A stretch of DNA of 64,000 nucleotides from Planctomicrobium piriforme (GCF_900113665.1 NZ_FOQD01000001.1:558001-622000); one strand, 5' to 3'. Numbered from the stretch's first letter, positions 8,511-20,731 are shown. Program-made: numbers and translations. Notes: a model not told the origin generated them from the letters alone.

Positions 8511-8745
8511 GGAAGGCGTTTGCGAATGGAGTTCAGAAAACGGGGGGAGGTCACCACGAATAACACGGATCACACGAATAAGACAAAAAAATCCGCGCTG
8601 ACGCAGTGAATTGTGAGAAGACGAACTTTGAATTCTTTGCGACTTCGCGGCTTTGCGTGAGACTTCTCTTTAGTAGCGTTGCAGGCGGCTGCCGCTCATT
8701 TTGATTTTCTTCTTTCGTGTCTTTCGTCGTTTTCGTGGTTAAAAA
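8511..8745. repeat. Intergenic repeat-like sequence, family G
   Basis: This gap between the lipoyl transferase and thymidylate kinase genes contains AT-richer repeat-like text such as CACCACGAATAACACGGATC and CGACTTCGCGGCTTTGCGTG. This type of element recurs in other gaps, for example 33476-33650. No gene is seen here. Confidence 0.5.
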
Positions 8746-9447
8746 TCATTTCTCTTTCAAACGCAACACCGGTTGCACGAGTTGCCAGATGTCGTCGGCG
8801 ATGGTTTCGACTGGTCGCACCTGTCCCTCTTCCGTGACGGGCACGACGCGCCACTCGGGTGACTGTTCTGCCAGCGACAAATACGCTTCGCGGACCGCGC
8901 CCATGTACGAGGTATCCGATTCCTGGAGATCGGTCGCGCGGTCGGTGTAAGTGCGTTTCTCTTTGCGGCGAATCAATTCCTGAGACGAGTCGACTGGCAC
9001 GTCGAGCAGAATCACAAGGTCTGGTTTCGGCAGGTGGAACAGACCGTATTCCACCTGTTCGATCCACGTCTGTAATTGTGCCCGTTCGGCCCCCTGCACT
9101 TTCGCCGACTGATGGGCGATGTTCGACGGCACATAGCGGTCGAGGACGACCGCCTGTGATGACTGACGCGAAGCCAGCAACAGGTCGCGCGACTCGTACC
9201 GGTCGCCGGCGTAGAGCAGTGAAACCAGGAATGGATGCAGCTCATTGAGCGCGCCGAACTGCCCGTTGAGAAACTCTCCGATTCGGGCGCCGAAGAAGGT
9301 CGACTGATAACGGGGAAAGCTGAGCAGCGTTGAGGTGATGCCGGCCGCGTTCAGGCGTTGATTGAGAAGCGCCGACTGGGTTCCCTTGCCGGAACCGTCG
9401 ATCCCTTCGATGACGATCAGCGGCGCACCACGATCCACTTCAGACAT
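8746..9447 (-). CDS. tmk: Thymidylate kinase
   Basis: This cytoplasmic kinase of about 233 residues phosphorylates dTMP to dTDP. The P-loop is IEGIDGSGKGTQ near the N-terminus. The DRY motif is LDRYVPSNIAHQSAK, and LVILLDVPVDSSQELI is the strand leading into the LID region (RRKEKRTYTDRATD). The start ATG at 9447 (MSEVDRG) is preferred; one at 9456 would add three residues. It stands alone; the usual holB neighbour is absent. Confidence 0.92.
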   Translation of the reverse strand: MSEVDRGAPLIVIEGIDGSGKGTQSALLNQRLNAAGITSTLLSFPRYQSTFFGARIGEFLNGQFGALNELHPFLVSLLYAGDRYESRDLLLASRQSSQAVVLDRYVPSNIAHQSAKVQGAERAQLQTWIEQVEYGLFHLPKPDLVILLDVPVDSSQELIRRKEKRTYTDRATDLQESDTSYMGAVREAYLSLAEQSPEWRVVPVTEEGQVRPVETIADDIWQLVQPVLRLKEK

Positions 9448-9464
9448 CACCCGCACCTGCGATT

Positions 9465-9590
9465 CGAAAAGTTTTCAGTTGTCAGTCATCAGTTGTCAGT
9501 TTGCAATGCCTGAAGTCGTCCGGGGCTAGCGTTTGCAAGTCGCATCAGGCTTAGCTGAATGCAGACCGCTGAAAGCTGATCGCTCCCCGC
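9465..9590. repeat. Dispersed repeat family E, copy 1
   Basis: The intergenic text includes TTTCAGTTGTCAGTCATCAG and CTGAAAGCTGATCGCTCCCC. The CAGTT-GTCAGT pattern recurs at 60316-60345. Confidence 0.55.
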
Positions 9591-9953
9591 TCATGCATAC
9601 AGAGCAAGTGCTTCGGCGGGAGTGCCGGCGACTTTGAAGTAGGACAGCAGATGGCTCGTCGCCAGCGTGCCGGTCACTTCCGGCTGCAGCGAGCAGAGCA
9701 CCAGTTGCCCTTCGTTGCGAACCAGCCGGCGATGCAGTGCGATCAGCTTGGCGATGGCGGCGCTGGTCATGTATTGCACGGCCGAGAGATCGAGCACGAT
9801 ATGCCGGATCTGGTAGGTGTCGGTCAGGGCGACCCAGTCCCGGTCGAGCTGCTCCAGGTTCTCTTCTTCCGTCATGCGGTCTGGCGTCAGCACCAGCAGC
9901 GCGACATCGCCGTGCTGTTGCACCTCAAAAAAACTGGATTGCATGCCAGTCAT
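9591..9953 (-). CDS. STAS-domain protein (anti-sigma factor antagonist type)
   Basis: This 120-residue protein consists of one STAS domain, as in SpoIIAA/RsbV phospho-switch proteins. The strand-helix core is IRHIVLDLSAVQYMTSAAIAKLIALHRRL; the TSAAIA region holds the Ser/Thr where RsbV-type proteins are phosphorylated. Its start overlaps the mtaB stop by 4 bp (ATGA-type), so translation is probably coupled. No kinase or phosphatase partner is next to it. Confidence 0.88.
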   Translation of the reverse strand: MTGMQSSFFEVQQHGDVALLVLTPDRMTEEENLEQLDRDWVALTDTYQIRHIVLDLSAVQYMTSAAIAKLIALHRRLVRNEGQLVLCSLQPEVTGTLATSHLLSYFKVAGTPAEALALYA

Positions 9954-11248
9954 CGTCGGGCCTGCAGTTCGTCACGACAGGGAACAGTTCCTCGACACAT
10001 CACAAATCGCCCCAGGTCTGCGGAGGAACCTGGAACCTGAACAGGGATGTAGTGCCGATCCGATCCGTGCACCCAGCCTGCCTGATCTTTGCATTCACCT
10101 TCGACGAGTACTTCCAGCTCGCCGTCCACATGCGTTGCATAATACTGCATCGCGAGTTCGCGTTCCAGAACTGAAAGCCGCGCAATGCGCTCTTTGCGGA
10201 CCTGTGGGGAAACCTGATCCGGAAAACTCGCCGCCGGAGTGCTGCGTCGGGCACTGAACGGGAAGATGTGCATCTTCATGAAGCCCGCCTGTCGGCAGGT
10301 TTCCATGGTTTCCTCAAACTCCGCGTCCGTCTCGCCTGGAAAGCCGACGATCATGTCGGTGGTGAACGCGACTTTGGGCAGCACCTGACGGATGCGGTCG
10401 AGCTTTTCCAGAAACTTCGCGACCCGATACCGCCGCCGCATTCTCGTCAGCACGCCGTCGGAACCGCTCTGCAGTGCCGGGTGAAATTGCGGGCAGAGAT
10501 GTTCGCAATCGGCAGCCGCGCTGATGAAGTCGTCATCGACTTCGTTGGCTTCGATGCTCGACAACCGCATCCGCCAGTCGCCGGGAATTTTGTCGAGCAA
10601 CCGGAACAGGTGCCAGAGCCGAAACGGCGGCAGGCCTGATTTTTTTCGTGTCGTGTCGACTCCGTAATGCCCGACATGAATACCGGCGATCACGATTTCC
10701 TTGTACCCGCGGCCGACCAGTCGCCGCACTTCCTGTTCGATGTCTTCGGGAGTACGGCTTTGCAGGCCCGGCCGCACCTGCGGAATGATGCAGTAGGTAC
10801 ACCTCAGCAGACAGCCGTCCTGCACTTTGACAAAGGCCCGTTTGCGGCCCTGGAAATAGCTGATTCCAGTAGGGATGTCGTGGACCCCCTGCCGCGACAG
10901 CACGTCGGGGAGTTCGCGCTTGTCGGTCACCACCTCGAACACGCTCGGCAGTTGTTTGACCGCCTGCGGATCACGGGTGGCATAGCAACCCATCACGATT
11001 GTCCGCGTGCCGGGATTCTGTTTGGAGAGTTGCCGGATGATCGTCCGCGACTTCGAGTCCCCTTCCGCGGTGACGGTGCAGGTGTTGACGACGCACAGAT
11101 CCGCCGACTCGCCGTCCGCGGCTTCGCGAAACCCGTTCTGCTCGAGCGCCTCTTTCACCAACTGCGTTTCGTACTGGTTGACCTTGCAACCCAGCGTTAC
11201 CAGCCGGCAGGTGCGTTCCGCATGCAGTTCAGTCTGGTCCGTCACCAT
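9950..11248 (-). CDS. mtaB: tRNA t6A37 methylthiotransferase MtaB
   Basis: This 432-residue radical-SAM enzyme converts t6A to ms2t6A at position 37 of ANN-decoding tRNAs. The N-terminal UPF0004 domain starts VTLGCKVNQYETQLV, with the MtaB-type signature and cluster cysteines (CVVNTCTVT and the later MGCYATRDP). The radical-SAM motif is CLLRCTYCIIP (CxxxCxxC). A TRAM-like domain ends the protein (about 370-432). The gene overlaps the STAS gene downstream by 4 bp. Pairing of an RNA modification enzyme with a STAS protein looks like a lineage-specific arrangement rather than a known pathway. Confidence 0.93.
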   Translation of the reverse strand: MVTDQTELHAERTCRLVTLGCKVNQYETQLVKEALEQNGFREAADGESADLCVVNTCTVTAEGDSKSRTIIRQLSKQNPGTRTIVMGCYATRDPQAVKQLPSVFEVVTDKRELPDVLSRQGVHDIPTGISYFQGRKRAFVKVQDGCLLRCTYCIIPQVRPGLQSRTPEDIEQEVRRLVGRGYKEIVIAGIHVGHYGVDTTRKKSGLPPFRLWHLFRLLDKIPGDWRMRLSSIEANEVDDDFISAAADCEHLCPQFHPALQSGSDGVLTRMRRRYRVAKFLEKLDRIRQVLPKVAFTTDMIVGFPGETDAEFEETMETCRQAGFMKMHIFPFSARRSTPAASFPDQVSPQVRKERIARLSVLERELAMQYYATHVDGELEVLVEGECKDQAGWVHGSDRHYIPVQVPGSSADLGRFVMCRGTVPCRDELQARR

Positions 11249-11296
11249 GATCTCAAGTCCAAGATTGATTGCCGGCTCACGGGTGATTTTGCATTT

Positions 11297-11341
11297 CTCC
11301 CTCGCCCCGGTACTCCGGGGAGAGGGTCGGGGTGAGGGGCC
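11297..11341. repeat. Dispersed repeat family A, copy 3
   Basis: The element CTCCCTCGCCCCGGTACTCC followed by GGGGAGAGGGTCGGGGTGAG is palindromic and lies between mtaB and the Leu-rich-repeat gene. It closely matches the copy at 48864-48908. Confidence 0.85.
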
Positions 11342-11361
11342 AGTTCAGTGATGAACTGCGA

Positions 11362-12699
11362 TTACTGAATCACCTTGCAGTTCGGCAGGGCCTGTTTGAA
11401 CTTCTCGACGCCGGCGTCGGTGATGCCGGAACGGCTGACGGTGACTTGCTTGAGTCCCTTGAGTGCCGCCAGCTTTTCGAGTCCGGCGTCGTCGAAGCCG
11501 CTGTCGGCCACGTTCAGTTTTTCGAGTTTGGCGAGTTTCAAAATGTGGTCGGCGCTGCCGGAAGTAACTTCGTGGCAGCCTTCGAGGTTCAATTCTTTCA
11601 GTTCGCCGAGAGTCGCCAGCGCCGCGACCCCTTCATCATCCAGGCTGCCGTTCCACAGTTCCAGAATCTGCAGTTTGGTGAACTGCGGGATGTGCGAGAC
11701 GCCGTCGTTACCGATTCGGGTTTCGCTCAGGTCGAGTTCGACGAGCGTGTCTTTCGCGGCCTTGAGCCCGTCGAGGCCGGGGCCAGTCACGGCGGTGTCG
11801 CGCAGCCAGAGTCGGGCGAGCGGCGTTTCGATGAGCTTGGAGAGTCCGTCATCGCCGACTACGGTTCGCATCACATTCAGCGACTTGAGTTGCTTCAGGC
11901 CGCTGAGGGCTTCGATGCCGGGGTCGCCAATGCCGCAGTCTTCCAGGGAGATCTCGCGCAGGTTTGGGAGTCCGCCGAGCCATTTCATCCCGGCATCCGA
12001 CACGGCGTACGACCGCAGCTTGACGTCGACCAGGCTCTGCATGTCTTTGATGTGTTCGAGTCCGGCGTCTCCCACCTGCATGCAACCGCGGAGGTCGAGG
12101 ACTTTGAGGTTCTTGAGCTGAGCCACATGCGCCAGACCGGCGCTGGTGGTGCGCGTGTAGAGCAGCAGCAGTCGTTGCAGGTCCGGCACGAACTTCAGTG
12201 CGACGAGGCCGTTGTCGTCGACGTTCGTGCAGCGTCGCAGGCTCAGCTCTTCGAGCTTCGGCAGCGACTCCAGGAAATTCAGCCCGGTATTCGTGATCTG
12301 CGAGTTTTCGAGGCTCAGCACCTTCAGGTACGGCAGTTCGCCCAACAGCTTCACCTGTTCGTCGGTCAGGCTGGCGTTCTTGCAGTCGGCGGCAATGACG
12401 TGCCCTGCCATGTCCTTCTTGAAGTCGACGCCCAGCGTTGTTAGCGCCTTGATTGCTTCGGCCGACTCAGTCGGTCCAACCGCTGGCGCCGGTTCCGCAG
12501 GCATCTTGGCGGGTTCGGCAGGAGACGGTGCAGTCGCAGCGGGCGCAGGAGCCGGGGCTGGCTCGGGCGACGTTTCCACCTGTTTTGGAGCGGGCGCTTC
12601 CGCAGGCGGCGTCGTTTCCAGTTGCGGGGGGCAGCCTGAGATCAGGCAAACACACAAAACAGACGCCCCCAGGCGGCACGAGCGAGCAAAAATCGGCAT
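11362..12699 (-). CDS. Leucine-rich-repeat lipoprotein
   Basis: This 445-residue exported lipoprotein has a signal peptide ending in lipobox LISGC, then a Pro/Ala/Glu-rich spacer (about 25-75) and at least eleven leucine-rich repeats of about 24-25 residues in the pattern LxxLxxLxLxxTxIxDxGLxxL (for example LKQLKSLNVMRTVVGDDGLS). The repeats resemble the bacterial RNase-inhibitor-like group common in planctomycetes, which usually mediate protein contacts. The ATG at 12699 (MPIFARSC) gives a proper signal peptide; the earlier frame start adds an unlikely extension. A 79-bp repeat lies 146 bp upstream. Confidence 0.87.
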   Translation of the reverse strand: MPIFARSCRLGASVLCVCLISGCPPQLETTPPAEAPAPKQVETSPEPAPAPAPAATAPSPAEPAKMPAEPAPAVGPTESAEAIKALTTLGVDFKKDMAGHVIAADCKNASLTDEQVKLLGELPYLKVLSLENSQITNTGLNFLESLPKLEELSLRRCTNVDDNGLVALKFVPDLQRLLLLYTRTTSAGLAHVAQLKNLKVLDLRGCMQVGDAGLEHIKDMQSLVDVKLRSYAVSDAGMKWLGGLPNLREISLEDCGIGDPGIEALSGLKQLKSLNVMRTVVGDDGLSKLIETPLARLWLRDTAVTGPGLDGLKAAKDTLVELDLSETRIGNDGVSHIPQFTKLQILELWNGSLDDEGVAALATLGELKELNLEGCHEVTSGSADHILKLAKLEKLNVADSGFDDAGLEKLAALKGLKQVTVSRSGITDAGVEKFKQALPNCKVIQ

Positions 12700-12844
12700 C
12701 GGAAAAACTCGGCTGAATTCAAGACAAGAAAGTGAGCGAAGCAACCGGGACTCACCGCAGGCCGCTGCACACTACAGATTGGCAAAAGCGATATCGTATC
12801 GACCGTCCCGAGCAGGGGAAAGAATGCGGCAAGATGGCGGGGCC

Positions 12845-12923
12845 GTTTGAGAACCGTTGCGTCGAATTCAGCCGAGTTCTGAGAGTGAATTCTCAATCAA
12901 CAGGTGGCATTCATGGCCCCAGA
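12845..12923. repeat. 79-bp direct repeat, left copy
   Basis: This segment (GTTTGAGAACCGTTGCGTCG to TTCATGGCCCCAGA) matches 13812-13890 in the same orientation with 71 of 79 positions identical and no gaps by hand alignment. The two copies bracket the DUF2262-like gene. Each lies upstream of a minus-strand gene. Confidence 0.92.
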
Positions 12924-12947
12924 CCCGAGCGGGGGAGTTCAATCCAG

Positions 12948-13781
12948 TTATCCCTGAATGCTGGCGTCTCTAATACCTTTTTCGAGGCTACCCCGGACAA
13001 CAATGGAGTGCCCCGAAAAGAGATCACCATCGTCATACCAGAATTCGAATCTTCCATCATTTTGCACGCAAATGGTTTGCAATGTCATTCTCTTCACGAA
13101 TTCTTCCGCAGTGAATTCGGGGTCATCCTCATCCGACCAGTTTTCATTCTTGAGTTCGAGCAGGTCTTCGACCGCGATTACCTTGATTCTCTTTTCCCAA
13201 TGGAACTCGTTTGACCACAGTTTCTCAGAGTTCTCGATTGCCGCCTGGTCAGGCTTTCCATCTTTAGATCGGAAGGTGACTTTCGTTTTTTCTCCGTTCC
13301 AGATTGCCTCGCCGTCAAAATGGTCGATCCGACGATCAAGCGTGAGTGTGCCGAAACGACCCGCAACAACAGTGACCGGTTTTTTGAGTTCTTCTGCGAT
13401 GGCAAGCAGATCGGGATTTGCAGTCTCCATCGGCAGCGACTTCTCATAGATCGCTCGCGTCTCGTCCCCGGACATCAGGACGCTCATTCTTTGCAGCGAG
13501 CATCCTGGAAAATCGTACAAATACTTCGTGTTTGAGGCAGCCGCGCGCAGAATGTCCAATTCTGTCTTCCTGACCTGCTCTCCGGCCTTTAGCCACGCCG
13601 CCACAGTGAAGCTGTGGACTTCATAATCCTGCGTTTTGCCTCGCAGTCCACCCTGGCAAGTGGGGGATACCACTCCATCAATGATCACACGCTGTTGCTG
13701 ATAAACGACGCCTTCCGCTGAATCGAGATCGGACAGTGACTTTAAACTGGGCGGCGAAAAAGACGCAGGGAGCTTTGGCAT
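12948..13781 (-). CDS. DUF2262-like protein of unknown function
   Basis: This 277-residue cytoplasmic protein has no signal peptide. The region GRFGTLTLDRRIDHFDGEAI, about residues 142-161, followed by WNGEKTKVTF resembles the core of DUF2262, a family of unknown function often found among immunity-like or orphan genes. GC is about 42% in sampled lines, lower than neighbours. It sits between two 79-bp direct repeats, which suggests that it was inserted or duplicated as a unit. There is no adjacent toxin gene. Family assignment is from memory of motif text and needs a profile search. Confidence 0.65.
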   Translation of the reverse strand: MPKLPASFSPPSLKSLSDLDSAEGVVYQQQRVIIDGVVSPTCQGGLRGKTQDYEVHSFTVAAWLKAGEQVRKTELDILRAAASNTKYLYDFPGCSLQRMSVLMSGDETRAIYEKSLPMETANPDLLAIAEELKKPVTVVAGRFGTLTLDRRIDHFDGEAIWNGEKTKVTFRSKDGKPDQAAIENSEKLWSNEFHWEKRIKVIAVEDLLELKNENWSDEDDPEFTAEEFVKRMTLQTICVQNDGRFEFWYDDGDLFSGHSIVVRGSLEKGIRDASIQG

Positions 13782-13811
13782 TTCTGTTGTCCGGTAGTGG
13801 GTGGCTGAAGC

Positions 13812-13890
13812 GTTTGAGAACCGTTTCGTCGAATTCAGTTGAGTTCGGAGATTGGATTCTCAATCAACCGGTTGCATTCATGGCCCCAGA
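13812..13890. repeat. 79-bp direct repeat, right copy
   Basis: This is the second copy of the element at 12845-12923 (GTTTGAGAACCGTTTCGTCG to TTCATGGCCCCAGA). It lies 30 bp upstream of the DUF2262-like start codon, so it probably includes that gene's promoter or leader. Confidence 0.92.
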
Positions 13891-14016
13891 TTTATGTGTT
13901 GTTACGGATGAAGTGAAGCGGCAAGACATGTTCGACTGGGGCTGTGAGCGTCGGTATCAAGTTGGCAAACCTGACAGCGCCCCAGCCATCCGTCTTCGGT
14001 AAGGTCGCCTTGCGTT

Positions 14017-14093
14017 GCCCCCTCACCCCCAGCCCCTCTCCCCGATAGCAAGTCCGATCAAATGGCCCGTCACTCTCGGGGCGAGGGGAGCCA
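14017..14093. repeat. Dispersed repeat family A, long variant copy 4
   Basis: This longer variant has a central insert (GATAGCAAGTCCGATCAAAT) between the arms. The copy at 39453-39528 is the same variant in reverse orientation, about 85-90% identical by eye. Confidence 0.88.
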
Positions 14094-14103
14094 TGAACGG
14101 CTC

Positions 14104-14164
14104 TCGACATTCAATATTCGTCACTCAACTCCATCTCTGGCTCTGGACTCTCGACACTGGACTC
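14104..14164. repeat. Dispersed repeat family B
   Basis: Low-complexity intergenic text contains CTCTGGACTCTCGACACTGG and related words (CTCGACATTCAATATTCGTC). It lies just downstream of the 92-residue gene's stop codon. Confidence 0.75.
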
Positions 14165-14443
14165 TCAATTCTTCTTCACCCGGTGCTGCCAGAAGAGGCG
14201 GTCGCGGGTGAGGATGTTCTGCCGCAGGGCGCAGCGCAGGCAGAAGATTTCGTTCCCCTTCTGCATGAACACTTCGCCGTCGAGAATCAGATGGTAGTAG
14301 TCTTCGCCGGGGTTCTTCGCGAAGCAGTAGACCTTCTCGCCCGACGTCAGAATCTGGGCCTTCCAACCGGTCGGCTCAGGGACGTAGAGCCGGCAATCGG
14401 GCAGATCGACAGGGTCGGGGGAAGAATGTTCGAAGGAAGTCAT
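14165..14443 (-). CDS. Small conserved-looking cytoplasmic protein, unknown function
   Basis: This 92-residue protein is rich in charged and aromatic residues (GEKVYCFAKNPGEDYYHLIL, about residues 36-55). I do not recognise a family, though the pattern of alternating strands (RLYVPEPTGWKAQIL, YYHLILDGEVFMQKG, NEIFCLRCALRQ) suggests a small beta-rich fold. Two Cys in FCLRCAL could bind a metal. The ATG at 14443 (MTSFEHSS) is preferred because upstream codons fall in a dispersed repeat. Confidence 0.65.
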   Translation of the reverse strand: MTSFEHSSPDPVDLPDCRLYVPEPTGWKAQILTSGEKVYCFAKNPGEDYYHLILDGEVFMQKGNEIFCLRCALRQNILTRDRLFWQHRVKKN

Positions 14444-14483
14444 GAGGGGGCGTCGGGTCGGTGATGAAATTGAACGCGTTGTT

Positions 14484-14595
14484 TTGGAAATCCGAAATTC
14501 GAAGCACGAAATCCGAAACGGATTCCAAAGTTCAAAACACAACGTTCCCAATCAAATGTTTCGGATTTCGATATTCGTGCTTCGAATTTCACCCT
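14484..14595. repeat. Dispersed repeat family C, inverted pair
   Basis: AAATTCGAAGCACGAAATCC-type text (GAAATCCGAAATTCGAAGCA) is followed after about 50 bp by its inverse (TTTCGGATTTCGATATTCGT), so the element could fold into a long hairpin. It lies between two minus-strand genes. Confidence 0.75.
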
Positions 14596-15027
14596 TTACC
14601 GTTCGGCCCGTCCCTGTCCTTCTGCATTCCTCAGTCGCTCCGCGGCGTCGCGGAGTTGCAGTTCGCGGCGATGGAGGCGGTTGAGTTCGCTCATCATGTG
14701 GGCCCTGGTTGAGGCAATGTCTCCGACTGCCAGCAGGCCGGTCCAGATGGCCAGACCCAGCACGATCATCCAGTAGACCGCAAATGTCGCGGGGGCTTTT
14801 TCCCAGGGGATCAGCGAATCGCCGATGGGGATCATCAAAGCGATGAGGATGATCATCCCGGCCACCTGCGAACGGCGGCGGTAACGTCGTTTCAGAAACG
14901 GAATGTCGTCGGCTTCGGAGGGGTCCGACAAGACCCGTTGCCACATTTGCCGCTGGGATTGCAGCATGACGACGCCGACCACCAGCAGGCAGCTGCCGAA
15001 AATCAGGGCGGGAATGCGTTCTTGCAT
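14596..15027 (-). CDS. Small membrane protein, unknown function
   Basis: This 143-residue protein has three probable membrane helices (about 6-22 around PALIFGSCLLVVGVVML, about 54-72 around VAGMIILIALMIPIGDSL, and about 80-100 around FAVYWMIVLGLAIWTGLLAV). A charged helical C-terminus (about 110-143, MMSELNRLHRRELQLRDA) looks like a coiled coil. It has no family I recognise. It is encoded just upstream of the large PEPCK-like gene on the same strand in reverse order, so it follows that gene in transcription with no overlap only if read from 15027 to 14596. Confidence 0.7.
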   Translation of the reverse strand: MQERIPALIFGSCLLVVGVVMLQSQRQMWQRVLSDPSEADDIPFLKRRYRRRSQVAGMIILIALMIPIGDSLIPWEKAPATFAVYWMIVLGLAIWTGLLAVGDIASTRAHMMSELNRLHRRELQLRDAAERLRNAEGQGRAER

Positions 15028-15064
15028 GCGCGTGTCATTCGCTGTGAGCGCGACGAGGGGAACG

Positions 15065-18559
<3,495 letters not shown>

Positions 18560-18770
18560 AGTGGAAGGCTCGTCGTGGTCGGAATCGTGAAAGCGGCGCG
18601 GAATGCAGTCGGCCATGATAGCCGGTGCGTCGAGCACCTTCGAGAGTCGACTTCACCGTTTCCGCCGAATGGCAGAAGGCCGAGCCGGGCCTCGAAAAGG
18701 TTCACGAAACCGTTAGAGTCGGCCGCGTCGCGGCCGGGTCTTTGGGTGCGGTTTGCAAGCGAACTCGCGC

Positions 18771-19310
18771 TCAAGCAGGCAGTTGCGACGACACTTCCAG
18801 CAGATCCACCGCTGGCGAGCGGTTGCAGAAAATCGTCGCCAGCCGGCCATAGGTGATCCCATGTTCCGGCATCTGCAGCAGTGCCGCGAGTTCCGGCCCG
18901 GCCGAGATTTCGAGGATGGCCCCCAGGTCAATGTGCCGCAGAACATTGTGACGGATCAGGACCCGGCCCAGCGGAGTCTGACGGGCCATGATCTCATCCC
19001 GCACGGCGGCCGTCACATATTTGAAATCGAAACGCACCAGCCCGAACTGCACAGGGACGTTGTCGGTCGACCGCTTGAGAATGATCTTGCGAGTGTAGAT
19101 GTCCCCCTGTTGGGACTCGTCCAGCACCTCGACATTCACCTTGCAGCCATGGAATTGCTCCATGGTCACCGTCATGTGATGTTCGTGGACGAGCAGGCTT
19201 TTGTACGGCTCGGGGGCGAGAGCGCCGGGGATGTGTTCGGCATGTTCAATGAGCGCTCCTGGCGAAGAGAAGAGTGTCGTCAGCCGCGACAGTTCATCAA
19301 GCGGATTCAC
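18771..19310 (-). CDS. Chorismate-lyase-like protein (UbiC/DUF98 fold)
   Basis: This 179-residue cytoplasmic protein resembles the DUF98/chorismate pyruvate-lyase-like group. Typical text is SLLVHEHHMTVTMEQFHG, VPVQFGLVRFDFKYV, TPLGRVLIRHNVLRHIDL and YGRLATIFCNRSPAVDLLEV. UbiC itself makes 4-hydroxybenzoate from chorismate; members of this group may instead bind other ligands, so the substrate is uncertain. It precedes the PEPCK-like gene by about 210 bp on the same strand. No ubiquinone genes are nearby. Confidence 0.72.
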   Translation of the reverse strand: MNPLDELSRLTTLFSSPGALIEHAEHIPGALAPEPYKSLLVHEHHMTVTMEQFHGCKVNVEVLDESQQGDIYTRKIILKRSTDNVPVQFGLVRFDFKYVTAAVRDEIMARQTPLGRVLIRHNVLRHIDLGAILEISAGPELAALLQMPEHGITYGRLATIFCNRSPAVDLLEVSSQLPA

Positions 19311-19449
19311 AGTACCGACCGTCCTGTTCGGGGAAAACGGGGGCCCAGCAACCGTGAAGTCTAGGCAAGTCCCCCCGCAACAGGAAACCGAGGAACCCTG
19401 GGGCGAGACCTGTTTTTCATGAAAGTGTCACAGTAAGAGTGGGAACCCT

Positions 19450-19485
19450 GACTTTGTCTGGCTCTGGACACTGGACACAATTACC
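19450..19485. repeat. Dispersed repeat family B
   Basis: TCTGGCTCTGGACACTGGAC is another copy of the intergenic B-type text, here downstream of the HD-GYP gene stop. Confidence 0.6.
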
Positions 19486-20719
19486 GGTCCATGTAATCGA
19501 GCTGGATCTGAATAATGTCGTCCGCCCGGGCGATGAAGGCGTCGAGCACCTTGGGGTCGAAGTGCGTGCCGCGGCCTTCTTCCATGATCGCGAAGCACTT
19601 TTCCCGCGAGAACGCTGCTTTGTAAGATCGTTTGGTGCTGAGGGCGTCGTACACGTCGGCCACGGCGGTCATGCGGCCTTCGATGGGGATGTCTTCCCCT
19701 TTCAGTCCGAGCGGATAGCCTGAACCGTTCCACCATTCATGATGGGTCTGGGCGATGCGGGCGGCAAGCATCAGCAGCGGAGAACTCGGCACATGCAGCA
19801 TGCTGGCGCCGAGTCGGGCATGCGAACGCAGCAATGCCGCTTCCTGCGGAGGGAGCGGCTGAATGATCTCTTTGCCGATGGCGCAGTGCGTTCTCATCAC
19901 CGCATACTGCTCGTCATCGAGCTTACCTGGTTTGTGGAGAATGGCGTCGGGAATCCCGATCTTGCCGATGTCGTGCAACTGAGCCGCGAGCTCGACGATT
20001 TCCACGCGTGACGGACTGAAGCCCAGTTCCCGCGCGATCACTGCAACATATTTTCCGACCCGTAACACATGATGACCGGTATCGTCGTCGCGGAATTCGC
20101 CGGCTCTCGCCAGACAGTGGACGACTTCTTCGCGGGAGGCAGCGAGTTCCGTGGTCCGTTTGCGAACCTGTTCTTCCAGCCATTCGGCATGGCTCGCCTG
20201 CTGGTCGCGGTAATGTTTGTTGAGCAACAAAGTTCGCACGCGGGGGAGCAGGTCCATCGGATCGACCGGCTTGGCGAGGAAGTCCGACGCTCCCAGTTCC
20301 AGGCAGACGTGCTTGATGTCCCGGTCGGCTGTTTCCGTCAGCACGATCACCGGCACATGCTGCATCGTCTGATCGAGATTGAAAATGTGGAGAATGTCGA
20401 TGCCGCTCACATCCGGCATCACGATGTCGAGCAGCACCAGGTCGGGCTTTTCCTGGCGGACCAGGTCGACCGCTTCAGTGGCGTCGGACGTGGTGACGAA
20501 GTTCGAGTAACCCGCTTCGGTCAGGTATTGTTTCAGGCTGCGGATCTGGTTGACTTCGTCGTCAATGATCACGATCCGGGCAGACTTTGTGCAGAGCGCA
20601 CGACGCGAGATGGACGAGTCGAGCGTCCGCTGCAGCGATGCGACGCTGACGAGCTGGTGTTCGGGAGTGGTTCGGTGCGGAGCGTGTGATTCGAGAATCG
20701 TCGGCATGGTCATTCGCAT
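19481..20719 (-). CDS. RpfG-type response regulator: REC plus HD-GYP c-di-GMP phosphodiesterase
   Basis: This protein of about 412 residues has a receiver domain (about 45-165; IVIIDDEVNQIRSLKQYL, phospho-Asp in LVLLDIVMPDVSG, signalling Thr in IVLTETADR) and a C-terminal HD-GYP domain (about 215-400). The catalytic set is intact: HHVLRVGKY, AAQLHDIGKIGIPDAIL, RSHARLGASM, QTHHEWWNGSGYPLGLKG and AVADVYDAL. It should therefore hydrolyse c-di-GMP in response to phosphorylation. The ATG at 20719 is chosen; a TTG lies at 20731. No partner kinase is adjacent; the orphan PhoR-like kinase is 16 kb away. Confidence 0.92.
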   Translation of the reverse strand: MRMTMPTILESHAPHRTTPEHQLVSVASLQRTLDSSISRRALCTKSARIVIIDDEVNQIRSLKQYLTEAGYSNFVTTSDATEAVDLVRQEKPDLVLLDIVMPDVSGIDILHIFNLDQTMQHVPVIVLTETADRDIKHVCLELGASDFLAKPVDPMDLLPRVRTLLLNKHYRDQQASHAEWLEEQVRKRTTELAASREEVVHCLARAGEFRDDDTGHHVLRVGKYVAVIARELGFSPSRVEIVELAAQLHDIGKIGIPDAILHKPGKLDDEQYAVMRTHCAIGKEIIQPLPPQEAALLRSHARLGASMLHVPSSPLLMLAARIAQTHHEWWNGSGYPLGLKGEDIPIEGRMTAVADVYDALSTKRSYKAAFSREKCFAIMEEGRGTHFDPKVLDAFIARADDIIQIQLDYMDR

Positions 20720-20731
20720 CCGGGCGCACAA

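Noticed and set aside
11332..12444. A 370-codon open frame on the plus strand
   Set aside because: It is antisense to the leucine-rich-repeat gene and mirrors its repeats.
12845..13890. Similar short peptides (MRIHSQNSAEFD and MRIQSPNSTEFD) encoded on the minus strand of both 79-bp repeats
   Set aside because: They start with TTG, and the differences between copies are mostly at positions that change the residue, so there is no sign of selection for a peptide. The similarity is explained by the DNA repeat.
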